Positions 12,140 through 24,612 of a DNA stretch of 64,000 nucleotides are shown here, piece by piece (positions within the stretch are counted from its first letter, which is position 1; each line of letters opens with the position of its first letter). Made by a program: the position numbers and the translations under genes. The stretch is taken from assembly GCA_026874595.1 (NCBI GenBank), contig CM049314.1, positions 32,513,229 to 32,577,228 on the forward strand. The letters run 5' to 3'. The notes below the pieces were generated by a model, which saw only the letters and a list, made by a program, of their open reading frames with translations, searched no databases and was not told the DNA's origin. The DNA is from Sipunculus nudus (lineage: Eukaryota > Annelida > Sipuncula > Golfingiida > Sipunculidae).

Positions 12140-12666
12140 AAGATTAATAAAGGGGAGATACGTTATTTAACCATTAGAAATCCCACTTGGCCCATGAACT
12201 GGAAATACGTCAAAGTTAATTCTGTCCAGGAAAAACGTTACAAACATACCAATGATAATTAAAGATCAAGACCTTCGTGTAACGTAGGCGTTGAATGTTA
12301 TTTAATGTATTGTTATTTAATGCTTATTTATTATAATTCTGGTTTATTTTTATATAAGAAAGTACCGCTTTAGAACAAACGAACAAAACGTTAAATTTAT
12401 GAACAACGCCTCGGCATGGACACTTTAGACACATGCCTGGCATGGAAATTTAATGAACAAGGTGGAATTGTTATTCAGGGTTGATTTTTTGATTGCCTGT
12501 CTCTTTGCTTGTCTAGTAGGAAACACCAGGAAATTTTCAATGGTGCCCCTTCTTCATACTTGCAGGTAAACCGCTAGGATTAATCCGACTTGTTTATTGT
12601 CAGTATATATATTAACTGATATTAAGTGCCCTATGACACAGGTCTATAGTAAGTGCATGTACATAC
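12140..12666. other. Gene-free spacer
   Basis: Unique AT-rich sequence. No feature supported. Confidence 0.5.
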
Positions 12667-12999
12667 ACCGGCTTCTGTGGCTCAGGGTAGGTCACAGGAC
12701 TCTAAGCCGGAAGGTCGTGAGTTCAAATCTCAGCCGAGGAGAACTGAGACTTTCACGGTCGACCCCAACCCAGGGTGAGCGCTCTGCAGGCTTAATAGGA
12801 AGGATGTGTTAGTCGGTGTTATGACCCAGCACTGGGATGACATCCTATTGGATGACATTAGGATATAAAATAAAATGAGAGGAAGCCATGCTACCACCCT
12901 GTCACGTAGTCCAAAACAGAAATGGAACTCTGCAGATGTAATTACTTAAGAATTAGATATGTCAGCATTAGCAATTGGAAGTTGTTACTTCCACCAAAT
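12667..12999 (+). mobile_element. SINE S1, copy 1 (tRNA-derived head)
   Basis: The pol III A-box-like TGGCTCAGGGTAG is followed ~40 bases on by the B-box-like GAGTTCAAATCTC, as in a tRNA-derived SINE head. The body shares ACCCAGGGTGAGCGCTCTGCAGGCTTAAT, split here by small changes, and GTGTTATGACCCAGCA with copies at 16,341, 20,844 and 35,279. The tail (about 12,860-12,999) contains ACCCTGTCACGTAGTCCAAAAC and ends in a hairpin, GGAAGT-TGTT-ACTTCC. Non-coding. Confidence 0.8.
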
Positions 13000-15900
13000 T
13001 AATCTAAAAAAGTACATGTATATACATGGCGTTAATATAAATAATATAATTTTAATGACTTTGCGATCATATTATGCATTGCACAGTGGACTAAATTGTT
13101 ATTCGTTAAATTCATTCTGCGTAAAAATAACACTCATAAACAGTTTGTTCACCAGTCTGCCAGTGTACATGTTAAGTGACCCGCCACAGGAAAGAACAAC
13201 AGCAAAGTCAGCTTTATATTTTTATTATCTAAATCAGGGGGTCTCTTTAATCGATAAAAAGCTAAAAGTAACTACATTAAGAAAGGTTAATATTGCATAG
13301 AAGCATAAGTATATTTCAAATAACCGTTTTTTTTTTAATTATTTATGATGTGTCGCTTCATAAATAATAAATAGTTTCTCAAGCTTTAAATGGAATATAC
13401 GCAATTGCACACAATCCTGCACCTGTTAGGATCAGGAATAAGGAATTTTGTATTAAAACGCCGAGCTGAGTGCAAATGTGGGTCTGAATGAAGTGACCTT
13501 TTTTGATACACACGTGGAAGTCTTTTCAAAGTTAAATAAAACAAAGAATACAAACATTGTTCTGGCAAACTTTATCAAATCGCCTACTGACTCCGATTAT
13601 TGACTGCCAGTAAATAAATTAATAACAGCCGGATATCCATTGAGGATGCTAACAGGAACCCCTGTAAAACTAAATGCATTATTCAAAAGCTAGAGTGTTT
13701 AGGACCACATAAACTGACATCCCAATGCTAGATACACGACTTAGTAGGCATTGATATTCCGGCTGGTAATACTAACTTAAATCGTGTACAAGCCATCCGG
13801 AGGAATATGCTGCAACATTCATCCATCCTGATGCTATAATACCGTAGTAAAGGCCGTTTATCTTCACATTAGGCTACGACTTATGGATTAACACAAAAGA
13901 TTACATGTGAACTCACAAACCAAACTGTAAATTTGTCTCTATGGTAACAAGTAATTTTCTGTATCTGGTGCAAGTTGGCTGTCGTACAGTTACTCGTGCC
14001 ATGCTTGTATTCATGTGGTCAGATCAGCGGCGCTCTCATTGGTCGGATAAAAATAACAATCTCACGATGGTGCTCCGAACCCGCTCGGGCCACGCTGACT
14101 TGCATGGAGGAGAAGACCCTCAAACGCTCCCCGCTCTGCCTCATTAAACAGCCAATTATACGCAGCCAGAAACCGTAACGCGAGTTAGTTTTGTGTCAGA
14201 CGAAACCATTAGGTTCAATTTTATGTGCATGCAAGAGATAAGTTCGTGCCATGCTGCCGGTAGGTTAGAAAAGGATAGTTTATACAGCAGGTCACTCGGG
14301 GTCCTACGTCAGTCGTTTCATACCTTGTGTATTTATATTACTATGTGTAGCATAAGGCTATAAAGGGGTCATTTAGACATGTGTTAATAGTGATTTAAAG
14401 GGCCTTTGATTCGCTCGTTGTAGACTCTTCAATATCAGAGGCCCGAAATGGCGCTACGTGCTTGAATGTTTGCGGCCGTTTTTTTTTTTTTTTTTTTACT
14501 TCGCAGGCCCGCCGCTTGTCTGATGATAGCCCTGCCTGGGCTTTAGTGTATTTACGTTTACTACTAAAATGCTTAAAATAAAACGTTGTTCCATATACCT
14601 ATAGACGTAACTCAGTACCAGCTCTTAACAAATAAGAGGGTCAGAGAGTGGTAATTACCGACACTATACGTGCGATACAGTGAGAGAACGTTTGGTTTCT
14701 CTGTCAGAGGCAACAATTAGGAGGCATTTCATTGACTAAGCCAGTCTAGTCTGATGAAAAAGATTGGAGACAAATATCTGCTGTCCTGGAAATGTTTGTT
14801 TAATACTAGGTAGGACATTCTCATGGAACCAACGTGACACCTTACAAAATATTAGTCGGTCGAACGAAGCCTGCGGGGTTATTATAATTAGACCCGCTTA
14901 TTTCTGACATTAAGTATTTTCGTGTTAAAATCGAAGTCTTTTGGAATCTTGTAGCAAGTAACGAATCGCTAATGGAATTAATAGCAAACTGCAAGACCGA
15001 CATTAGGTCGGTTGTAAGCTCTTTAATTCTAATTCTAAGACTCTTACTTTGGAGCAGAAAGAACATGTTAATGGTCATTAGGACGGGAATAATTTGCTAA
15101 AGATCCGATAGTCTAAATCCTATTTCTTTTTCACATTTGATCGCGAATGCGGAACTAATTAACTACCATCAGCAAGACACCTTGTAAACACGTTGACTGT
15201 TTTTCGTACCTGTTAAGGCTGGAGGGAGCTCCGGTTGTAATTGCTTTTCTCCGAGGCACACCTGCTCCGCCATCAACATCGAAACAAATAACAATGGGAA
15301 TCTGAAAAGACGGTAACTCCGTTAATGGCTAAAAAAGTCGAGGAATTATATTTCCCTTCCCGCTGATTATCTGATACCTGGCTTGTCAGTTCCCTTCTAT
15401 AGTTTCTTCTTCCTAATATTCATTAATAGTAAAAATTTAGTCTCGCACATATATACTAATTCATATTATATATATTAATTAACCGTTAACTTATTTAAAC
15501 CTTAAATTCGTATTATTTTCGACCTAATAAGCATTGAATGTTAAAAAAAGAATGCTGCAATTGTGTTTCATCTCTAAGCTACAATACACCTGAATGGTCA
15601 ACAAATAGCTGCCATAGGTGTCATATGTGAGGTTTGTCCATTACCTTTAATATACTCTTTTTTTAATAGATCCTTAGTCTCAGTGCAGTCAATAATCTTA
15701 AGCCAGGTTCAAAAGAAACATATAAAAACGTAAATTTAACGTGTGTCTCTCATATATATTGGATGCTTTCACTTGCGCTAGGCATAGTTTCATTTTACAG
15801 CACACCGACGCTTACATTATGAGACTTTTATCTCTTCATTATGAGAGACTTTAACGCTTTATCTCCTAAAAGTGTCATGAATGTATATATATGTCCGTGA

Positions 15901-16340
15901 TTTTTTTAATATTAAATTATAAGATTGATCTTTGTGCAACGAGAGGGAAATCTCCTTCTCCCGCCCCTTTGCAGTCTTTGGAGACAGATTGGTAGTCAAG
16001 CAGTGGCGGATCAAGCGTGGGGGTTCAAGGAGTTTAACCCTATCATTACTTAGATATATTATCTTTTTGCACAATATCCCGAATCTTAAAGGCTAACTTG
16101 GTGCAGAATTACCTCATTTCCACGGGGCCAGGAGGATGTATCCAACTCGTGACATGGCGTTCTCGTCGCTCTGTTTACAATGCTTGGCACTGTGTCAGCC
16201 CTGGTGTTGAAATTCGAAAGTCTTGCTGTACAAAGCATCGGTGGAAGCGAAGGAGATCTGGAAAGACTGCAGTGTATATCCACCGAGTAAGGTTAGTAAA
16301 GTAGAAAATGAAAAACAAGGAATAAGAAAGCGGTAGCTCG
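13000..16340. other. Gene-free stretch with two less AT-rich patches
   Basis: No exon recognised. 13,940-14,180 is GC-richer with two overlapping open frames (68 and 67 codons) that have no known domain. 15,160-15,350 is a compositionally distinct patch without open frames. A (T)18 run lies at about 14,481-14,498. CAGTGGCGGATC at about 15,999-16,011 resembles one end of the CAG...CTG MITE family, but I found no matching second end. Confidence 0.45.
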
Positions 16341-16757
16341 CTGCTGTCCGGCTCAGGGGTAGAGCACAGGATTCAAAGCAGGGAGGTCGTGAGTTCAAAT
16401 CTCGGCCGAAGGGGTGAGACTTTCATGGTCAGCCCCCACCCAGGGTGAGCGCGCTGCAGGCTTAATGAGGAGGCTGTGCCCCACAGCCGTGTATCGATCA
16501 AAAACGGGTGCGTCTTTGGGTATTCCTCGGTGTTATGATCCAGCAATGGGAATGATTATACACCCAGGACCTGCAGGTGCGGTGGACACTGGGCCTGGGT
16601 GACACCAGGATACAAAATAATATGATAGGAAGCGAGTGCTACCGCTCTGTCACGCGGTCCAAAACCGAAATGGAAACGATGCAGATGGACGTACATACTT
16701 AGATTAAGAATTAGATAAGAGAGCATAAAAAAAATGGGGGCGGTTGTCCCCACCAAC
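16341..16757 (+). mobile_element. SINE S1, copy 2 (longest copy)
   Basis: A-box-like TCCGGCTCAGGGGTAGAGC and B-box-like GAGTTCAAATCTCGG. Then the shared body with CCCACCCAGGGTGAGCGCGC and GTGTTATGATCCAGCAA. Then the tail with TCTGTCACGCGGTCCAAAAC, ATTAAGAATTAGATAAGAG, and a terminal GGGG...CCCC hairpin. At ~417 bp this is the most complete S1 copy. No clear target duplication was found by eye. Confidence 0.85.
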
Positions 16758-17934
16758 AAAATTTAAAAAAAGTGCAAAAAACAAGATATCTTCAGCTTAT
16801 GTACAGACGCAATCTCTCTCTGTCAAATGGAAATTAGATTCAACCAGACTTCGGGCTCTGTTCTATAATGTTAACCACTCGGTTTTTGCCGCAGATACGA
16901 CTTAAAACTATTGAAGTTATATTGCTTTCCCTCTTCCTTGATGAATAAAATAATAAACTACTAAATAAACTATAATAAAATAAAAAAATACAGCTGTATA
17001 CAACTTATTTACGTAAAACTAGTATAAGTTGCATGAGCGTGCTTTGAGCAATTCAGTTAAGCAATGTTATTTTTAAGCAGTATATATTAAGAGACAAATA
17101 TTACTCGAAGCACCTGGTTGCCATAAACGATGTCTGCACAACATATTGTTGTTGTATAATTGATCATACAATACCCGATTCGTACTTGTGTACATGAAAT
17201 ACTGACGGCATAGATTATAAACTCACATAAATCCACTCTGTGCCAAATATTTCAGAAGAATATTTAACGACAAACAAACAAAAATTCTCACATGCCACAA
17301 AAATTAACCTTATTGGTTCAATTTAAAATTGGAGAGAGAATGAATATTTAAGATTATTTCCCATTTTCGGGTGATAATTCTGCAGCAGGTGTCGCACGTA
17401 CGGTTTTGAGGAAATGGAAACCTTACCACGTGTCACAAATCGGCATGCAATAGGACCATTTAAGACTGGGTGAAAGCAACCGGTATTATCTTAGCAATCA
17501 CGTCACCAGAAAAACCTAATGCTCAGTGCAAACTAAATCAACTGCTATCCGAATGAAAACAACTTTCAATTTCCTTCTCGTATTGAAAATAAACACAAAT
17601 TTGTTGCTAAATGAATACTTAATCTCCGGGATTGCTGTAGGTTTAGAACTGTTTTGCTAAATAAGGACGTATTCTTCGTCTGAAGTAACCGGTCTAGTTA
17701 ATTTTAAATTTCGGTAAGAAACCAAAAATGAAAGAAAAATGTAAGATGATAAAATTATTTCCATCGTGTTGAATAAATTACTAATTTAATAATTAATCCT
17801 CATTAATGGAAGTCCTAGCACCAGGGATAAAGTTTGTTTTAATGTACATGTGATCAGGACACAAATCTACGTCCAAAATGAGGCGAAAAAGGCTACGGGT
17901 GGAATGATGTTATCATTTTATCATTGATGATGTT
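16758..17934. other. Gene-free stretch
   Basis: AT-rich unique DNA. No feature supported. Confidence 0.5.
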
Positions 17935-18064
17935 GCTATCATTATTATTATCATTATTATTATTATTATTATTATTAGTAGTAGTAGTAGTAGTAATAGA
18001 AGTTGTAGTTGTAGTATTAGAAGTAGTAGTGGTGGCATTTGTGTTAGTATTAGTATCATTATTA
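17935..18064. repeat. (ATT)n/(AGT)n compound microsatellite
   Basis: Runs of ATT, then AGT, then degenerate GTA/TTA units. Antisense open frames rich in Asn/Thr and Leu/Ile come from this array and are not genes. Confidence 0.9.
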
Positions 18065-18143
18065 TGAATAAATGACAATAATTAAGTTTGGACATTCTGG
18101 ACATTGTCTTTTCTTTTATATACTGATTCGGACTTGTCTTTTA

Positions 18144-18533
18144 GTCAGGTGACTGAGCTAAATTATGGGGACATACCGGGAAAAAGCACCAAACATTTTC
18201 CAAGTGTTATTCATGCCCTTAACTTTTAAAGGATCGAGCCACTTCCTCACGATGCATTACGGCAGCCATCTTGGATTCCAAGATGGCGCCATGTAGAATG
18301 ATATAAATGCTAATATCTCGTCTTCTTGGCAACTTACAGTTTGTTATAGTAGTGTCTTAACATACATTTTCATAGATAAGGAATACAACTATGCTGTCCA
18401 AATTATAAAAAATATGATTGGTCATTAAATTTTTAAAAAATTACTAGGAACAAAAGTCATAATTGTAAGGCCATGAATAAAACATGGAAATAATGTCCCA
18501 ATCCTACCCAAATCTTGGTCTAAGCCACCTGAC
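18144..18533. mobile_element. 390-bp MITE, TA target, GTCAGGTG inverted ends
   Basis: The left end is GTCAGGTGACTGAGCTA. The right end read on the minus strand is GTCAGGTGGCTTAGACC. The first 8 bases are identical and 12 of the first 14 match. Both ends are flanked by TA (18,142-18,143 and 18,534-18,535). That matches the TA duplication of Tc1/mariner-type elements. The interior has no open frame of note, so it is a non-autonomous copy. It contains an internal GGCAGCCATCTTGG/CCAAGATGGCGCC near-palindrome at about 18,262-18,292. Confidence 0.75.
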
Positions 18534-18535
18534 TA

Positions 18536-19803
18536 TTTGTTTTCCGAGAACATAAACCGTTTTGAATACATCTCTAACATCTCTCGTTTTTGTGTATCTG
18601 GACATGAATTCATTGTCATTGCTCATTAAGCTGAATTAAGCCCATCGCCATGATTATACTGACTAACTTTACTAGCTTCAAAAGTCATTACATCCGCGAA
18701 TTTCAATTCGGTTTCTGACCAAGTGACAGGAGGAACCCACACCACATTCATTTTTATGCTGCTAACCAAGCCCAGGTTTGAGAAATATCATGTGTAGTGA
18801 TAACCTTATAGCGCTAAACGGGCTATCGAAATAATGCTCTTTTTACGGTTGGAGATAACAGCCTGAGTTCTATTTCTTATTTGACTAAGAAGGTTTGCAG
18901 CATATAAAAACAGCAAAAGAAAGGAAGTCTGAAATTACAAAATGGCCGCCCATCTATAGTGTGCATGCGCGAGGTTCTGTCACCCATGAGGTTATAGTAA
19001 TTGATGTAGACAGAAAAGAACGCTAATTGATGATTTCATGGACCTCAGCATCATGACATTGTTATCAGATCATTCGGCGTGACATCCGTGTTCCTATGAC
19101 ACCATTACCAGGGCCAAATCATATTGCCACACCGTTTGTCACAATAGCGCCATCGTGTGTCTGTCCGGGAAACTACCACATCACCAGGTTGCCAGAAGTT
19201 AGACTGGTACCCCACGCGTTTATATGCGAGTTTCTCGTCTGCGAAGATGTCCGCCATATGGAATCTGAAATGGTGTGGTTCGTTCAAAATAAAAATAAAA
19301 ATACTTGTGAAGGTACAAATTGGATGTGAACACTAGATACACCATACATTCAACAAGAATGGTACATGACATGTTTGTACCGGAAAGGCAATATCAAATT
19401 TGACCAAGTCCAGTTGTATATTTCCTTTGTTGGCCTTATGACATAATTCAATTTCTCATAGCCGGGCGGCCGACATATCAGATTAAGGATTTGGTTACAT
19501 CCATCATTCACTATACGAAAGTGTGTAAATTACATCACTGGACGTTAAATACAGAAAAAGGATTATATAGTTAAGTAGAAATTACATTTCAAATGGGTCT
19601 GGTTCTCCGAAAATCAAATTACATTGTGCTCCGCCTCGGGCTGGTAATGTAAAAATAACTTTGTAAGTTTAATTTACCGTGTAAATATCAAAGCCTTCAA
19701 TCTTCATAATAATCAGAAATACCTGCACATTCTGTCTACAGACTCTGCCACCCAGTTATAATAAAACATTAATATGAATAATTTTCTGTTTTAAAGGGAT
19801 TAT

Positions 19804-19808
<5 letters not shown>
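18536..19808. other. Gene-free stretch
   Basis: Contains overlapping sense and antisense open frames at 19,096-19,329 with no recognisable domain. No gene called. Confidence 0.5.

Positions 19809-19882
<74 letters not shown>
19809..19882. repeat. (CA)n(TA)n compound microsatellite
   Basis: About 17 CA units run directly into about 19 TA units. Confidence 0.95.
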
Positions 19883-19885
<3 letters not shown>

Positions 19886-20843
19886 CCATGTATTGATCAT
19901 CAACAAAGAATAAATGTCACGGAAAGTTCCCTAAGCATGTAGAAGCAATGAATATATTTCCAAACTGATTCCATTTCAAATGAAGCATATCATCCCGGAA
20001 GATCTTGGATTGATAAAATGCAACAGGAAAATAGGATAATGAGGAGAATACACCGGGGAAACCAGGTGGTCTTCAGTGGCGGAATAAGAGGATTGGTGAC
20101 CACGTTGAAGCCAGGGGATACCAAAATTTCGGATTCCAAAATCAGTTAACAAAAAAGTTGAGGAGGAGGTAAACCCATTGTCAGTCATGTAAAAAGTCTA
20201 CCGGCGTTCCTGGCACACTTATTGGTTCACCTGGGACAGGAATGAACGACCCCCCCCCCCCTACACAGACCACACTATTCTAGATTCCTCTATCAAACCC
20301 TGGTGCTGGATAACTGGATTTTGTAGTGAGATTATAATGTATGCTTTACTATGCACCAAAGCTTCCTTTTTGCCTGAATATGGACAAATATCGAAACGTA
20401 TTATTATTATTCTTAATACTTTTACACATATAGCAAAAAAAAATCGTCTTTCTCTGTAGATATTGAAGCTGGATTTCAAAATACTTTTTCGTGTATTTAC
20501 ACCAGAATTTTCTTTTTCTTAATGACAGGTTCCTTGAATTACAAATAGTGGCCTCCTGAAACCATAACCCGTCTTCTGAGGTACGGGGTATTCGGAAGCC
20601 CAACAATAGTAACTTATCATTCTGTTATACTTTTATATAACCAGGGGATGAAAATTCGGGGTTTACTTCTGCTGCAAAGATCAGAACATACGTTTAATCA
20701 AGAAGACTGTCTCAGTGTCTAAGTTCCAAACATTAAAAAAAACTATTCAATCAAACAAAAGCAGAAATATAATATTAAGAAGCATTATAACTTGCCTGAC
20801 TGCATACCTTTACATATAATGTATCTGAGATGCCATCATCAGA
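19883..20843. other. Gene-free stretch
   Basis: Unique DNA with a (C)11-type run at about 20,250. No gene recognised. Confidence 0.5.
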
Positions 20844-21212
20844 ACAGCTTTCGTTGTCCAGGGGTAGAACATTAGGCCGAGGCCGGGAGATCGTGAGTTC
20901 AAATCTTAGCCGAGGCGGGGAGATTTTGCACTTTCGGTCCCTCTAAAGAATGAGTTCACCGCAGGCTCAACTAGAAGGCCGTGCCACACGTCCGTGTTTC
21001 ACTTACAAACGGTGGTTTGACTTAGTATATGGGAAAGATTACAAACCCATGGTCACCGGGCCTAGTTAACACCAGGGCATGAAGTGAGAAAAAGCGTGTG
21101 CCACTGCCCTGTCATGTAGTTCAAAACCAGAATGAGTTTTGCAGAGGTAAATACTTAGTAAAGCTAGCATTAAAAAACGGAGGCATTTGCCTAGGGCGTT
21201 TACCTCCAACAT
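20844..21212 (+). mobile_element. SINE S1, copy 3
   Basis: The B-box-like GAGTTCAAATCTTAGCCG is well kept, while the A-box (TGTCCAGGGGTAGAAC) is weaker. The tail contains GCCCTGTCATGTAGTTCAAAAC and GCTAGCATTAAAAA, then a terminal GGAGG...CCTCC inverted repeat. The body is diverged from copies 1 and 2 by several indels. Confidence 0.75.
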
Positions 21213-22119
21213 AACAAATTATGAAAAGAAGTCATCATCAGTCATTGATGAACACAAGTAATTAAATCCATTATTCCTCTTCTCTAAAAGAAACAGATTT
21301 ATATACGCATGCATGTCGCAACTTTTTTTTACTTCGAATGGGTTATTTAGATTAAATAATTTGATACCTTTAGTTAACTTGCATGCTGTTAGTCTTTTCC
21401 GAAGTACTTTAACTTCAAACAATTTCAAAATTTAAATTCTTATATGTTATACCCATGATTTACACAAAACTCATAAACCCTTCCTTAGAGATATATCTTT
21501 ATGAGGACCTATTTCTATTACTAATTCATTGGTCCAACATCTGTTGCTAATATTATAGGAGAAAACTTTGATATATGTCTCGATGAAGTTGTCTTTCAGA
21601 GACGTGTTTTAGCTACTAAGTACACAATAGCTAATCTGCAATACTTTTCTTTAGCAATAAGAACCTGTCTAAATGTATTTCTTATGTATTGCAATTATCA
21701 AACGGTCATTGCAATGCATATACGCGATCTCACGGGTATGATCAGGCCACCCTACGGAAAGATGACTGTCTCATAGCAAAGTAAACACCATTTAGATGCG
21801 GACATCTCGATTACACTCGGTTCACAGACGGTCAGCTAGTTATTTTCATTGCCAAAGCATGTTGGCCTGAGACTGATGGTGGGCTGACGGACACAGCCAT
21901 CATAACATAACAACAACCTTCGCCTCCGTATCAATTCCCGGCGGAAACGTTGCCTCCCACGGGTTATTCATTTGAAAAACAATGAATAAATCAATATCTC
22001 AACAACCCCTCCGGAGAAATCAATCAGAAAAGGGGGCACGCCTGTAGAATTATCTATAGATAATCAGACTCCTAACTCCTCCGACGCGTACGTATTAGAG
22101 AGGACGACAAACTGAATGG
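21213..22119. other. Gene-free stretch
   Basis: No coding region recognised. AT-rich on the left, more balanced composition at 21,860-22,030. Confidence 0.5.
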
Positions 22120-22636
22120 ATACAGTACAAGAGGGAGTGAGAGAAAGAAAGAGGGAAATGTGAGACGGAGGGACAGAGAGAAAGAATACAGGTCACAGTC
22201 AGAGACTAGGATAGAACATGAGAGATTAAACGAATGCTGTTCAAGAGGGATTGAAAGTACGGAAGAGGGGAATGGGAGACAATGGAAGTTAAAGCTAGAA
22301 AGAATACAGGTCAATGGGTCAGAGTTTAAATATTAAATGTGAGCTTGTCAAGGAGAAAGAATGAAAGAGTGCGGGAGAGAATGAGAGAGAGAGAGAGAAA
22401 AAGAGAGCGAGAAAGAGAGAGGGAGAGAGAGTAGACAGTCGGCGACCGAATATTGAAGAAGAATGAAGAAAAAAAAAATCGGCAGAAAACAGTTCAGGGA
22501 TGAACTGTTTAGAGAATTGCATATATGAAATACTGCCCGAGTTGTACATGAAAGAACGTGAAAGTAAAAATACATGAAAGAACGAATAAGAGAAGGTAGT
22601 GGGCATTGGCGAGGTAGAAAGTAAAAAGAGGCAAAC

Positions 22637-22675
<39 letters not shown>

Positions 22676-22953
22676 ATAGATACAGAGAAAGAGACAGAAA
22701 GATAAAGAGATAAAAATACATACAGAGAAAGAGAGTACGATGAGAGATTGATGTTAGGAACGGAGAGAGAGAGAGAGACAGAGAGAGAGAATGAGAGAAA
22801 GATCAAGAGATAGAAATAGATATAGAGAAAGAGAGTATGATGAGAGATTGATGTTAGGAACGGAGAGAGAGACAGAGAGAGAGAATGAGAGAAAGATAAA
22901 GAGATAGAAACAGATATAGAGAAAGAGAGTACGATGAGAGATTGATGTTAGGA

Positions 22954-22998
<45 letters not shown>
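22120..22998. repeat. GA-rich satellite-like region with ~97-bp tandem unit
   Basis: About 880 bp with purines almost entirely on the plus strand. Inside it a unit containing TGAGAGATTGATGTTAGGAACGG repeats, with the block starting near 22,736, 22,836 and 22,930 (spacings ~100 and ~94). The units are linked by variable (GA)n tracts, and the region ends in a long (GA)n. Minus-strand Ser/Leu-rich open frames of up to 152 codons come from this composition. Confidence 0.9.
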
Positions 22999-23001
<3 letters not shown>

Positions 23002-23902
23002 CTCCCTGTAAGGTTCACTTACTTATTAAATGGGAGCAGTTTTATTTGTTCAAAAGGAAGAGTTATTTCATTTACATAATTTAACTACAGTTAGATTACA
23101 TTTCACAAAATTTTAGCTCCCTAGGGAGCAAGCAGCAAAAGTAACTTATATTATTCTTTTCCAAAATAGATACAAAATAATGAAAATATGGCGTCCAATT
23201 AAATCCTTAGGTTTCCGGAACATTTTACTCATTGCCGTATCTCAAAATCCAGTGGAACATTGAGCAAAATTCGAACCCTGCATATGGAGTGGCGAGCAGG
23301 TGATGAAAGTGTGTAGAGGCAGAAAATGCTGCGACATAACCATTATATCACACATGTTTTCAATCCCACCAAGACCAGGGTTCAGAACCAGTGATATAAA
23401 TTAAACCAGTAGCCAGGCAGATCAGAATCCACGGGGAGTGATCGGCTCGATATTAACCTAAATATCACACTACACCCTCCCCGAGCGAATAGTCCGTTAT
23501 TTTCACTAAAAGTCTGTTGCCAAATGGTCCCTTGAAGTTTGGCCTCCGAACTTCCACGTAATGGCCTCGAGGTCAGGCATAATACAAACAGAGTCTGTTT
23601 AAACGAGCTGAATTCGTTAAGCAATTTCTTGTAGCAAAAAGTAATTGTTTCTGCTGTTCAAAATTCGTATTTTTACGGTTGTAAATACTTTTAGGTTAGG
23701 TACTTCAATTACAATTACGTTTATTTTCAGAACCAACAAAAATCTGGAGAACATGTGATAGTGTGATATTCCCTATAAAATATCAGTTGACCAGTCCTGT
23801 GAGTGTTAGTGCTCTAGGTAAATGCTTACGGTATATACCTATTACTTAAATAAACAAAGTAGATTGTACAAAATAAAAAAAAAACAATGACTGTTGACAA
23901 GG

Positions 23903-23910
<8 letters not shown>
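22999..23910. other. Gene-free stretch
   Basis: No feature supported. Confidence 0.5.

Positions 23911-23971
<61 letters not shown>
23911..23971. repeat. (AT)n microsatellite
   Basis: About 30 uninterrupted AT units. Confidence 0.95.
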
Positions 23972-23972
<1 letters not shown>

Positions 23973-24489
23973 CTTAAAGCTTGAATGACCGTTAATCTTA
24001 AATAAATATAATTGCCCCATTTGTTTCAATGACCATAGATATGAATATATGACATTTAAAATTGATTATTTAATAAAGTTTTAATAGTCCATGTCTATGG
24101 AGAAAATATGGAAATGTTATACTTGTGTTTTCTTCATTTTGTAAGAGTCCTGCACATTTTGCATAAGCAATGTGGGTGGTTTATTTAATAATCCTCCGTC
24201 TATATAAAAATATCATATCAAATATAATCAGTCAAATTGAAATCCAAGTATTCGTTCATGACTCCGCTATTAATTAAAAAGAGTTGACTAGAATTAACCT
24301 CAATAATTAGTTATGAGACATGATCATTTTGTTGACAACTTGGATCCGTATTTAATATGTCCCTAACGTTTAAAAATGAAGATACCCGACCACATTTAAT
24401 CATGATACATGCATGAACCTAACATTCTCTTAACGGTGGCAATGCATGTATTTATACTGTGGTTTTCTTTATATTCGAGAAATAAACAT

Positions 24490-24612
24490 TTCGCGATTTT
24501 GAACTTTCCATTGTTTCGCGAGGATTCAATTTTCGCAATCTCACCATACGATAACCAACACGGAGTATACCCATCAATTTTCGAACATCGCGAATTTAAA
24601 ACCCTCGCGAAC
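24490..24612. repeat. TCGCGA-rich palindromic repeat
   Basis: The arm at 24,515-24,540 begins TTCGCGAGGATTCAATTTTC. The arm at 24,586-24,611, read on the minus strand, begins TTCGCGAGGGTTTTAAATTC. They pair imperfectly across a ~45-base loop. A further TTCGCGATTTTGAA lies upstream at 24,490. Probably a small inverted-repeat element. The 87-codon open frames on both strands here follow from the palindrome. Confidence 0.65.

Noticed and set aside
22348-22806. 152-codon minus-strand open frame rich in Ser and Leu
   Set aside because: It is the antisense translation of the GA-rich repeat tract. All frames stay open through such DNA.
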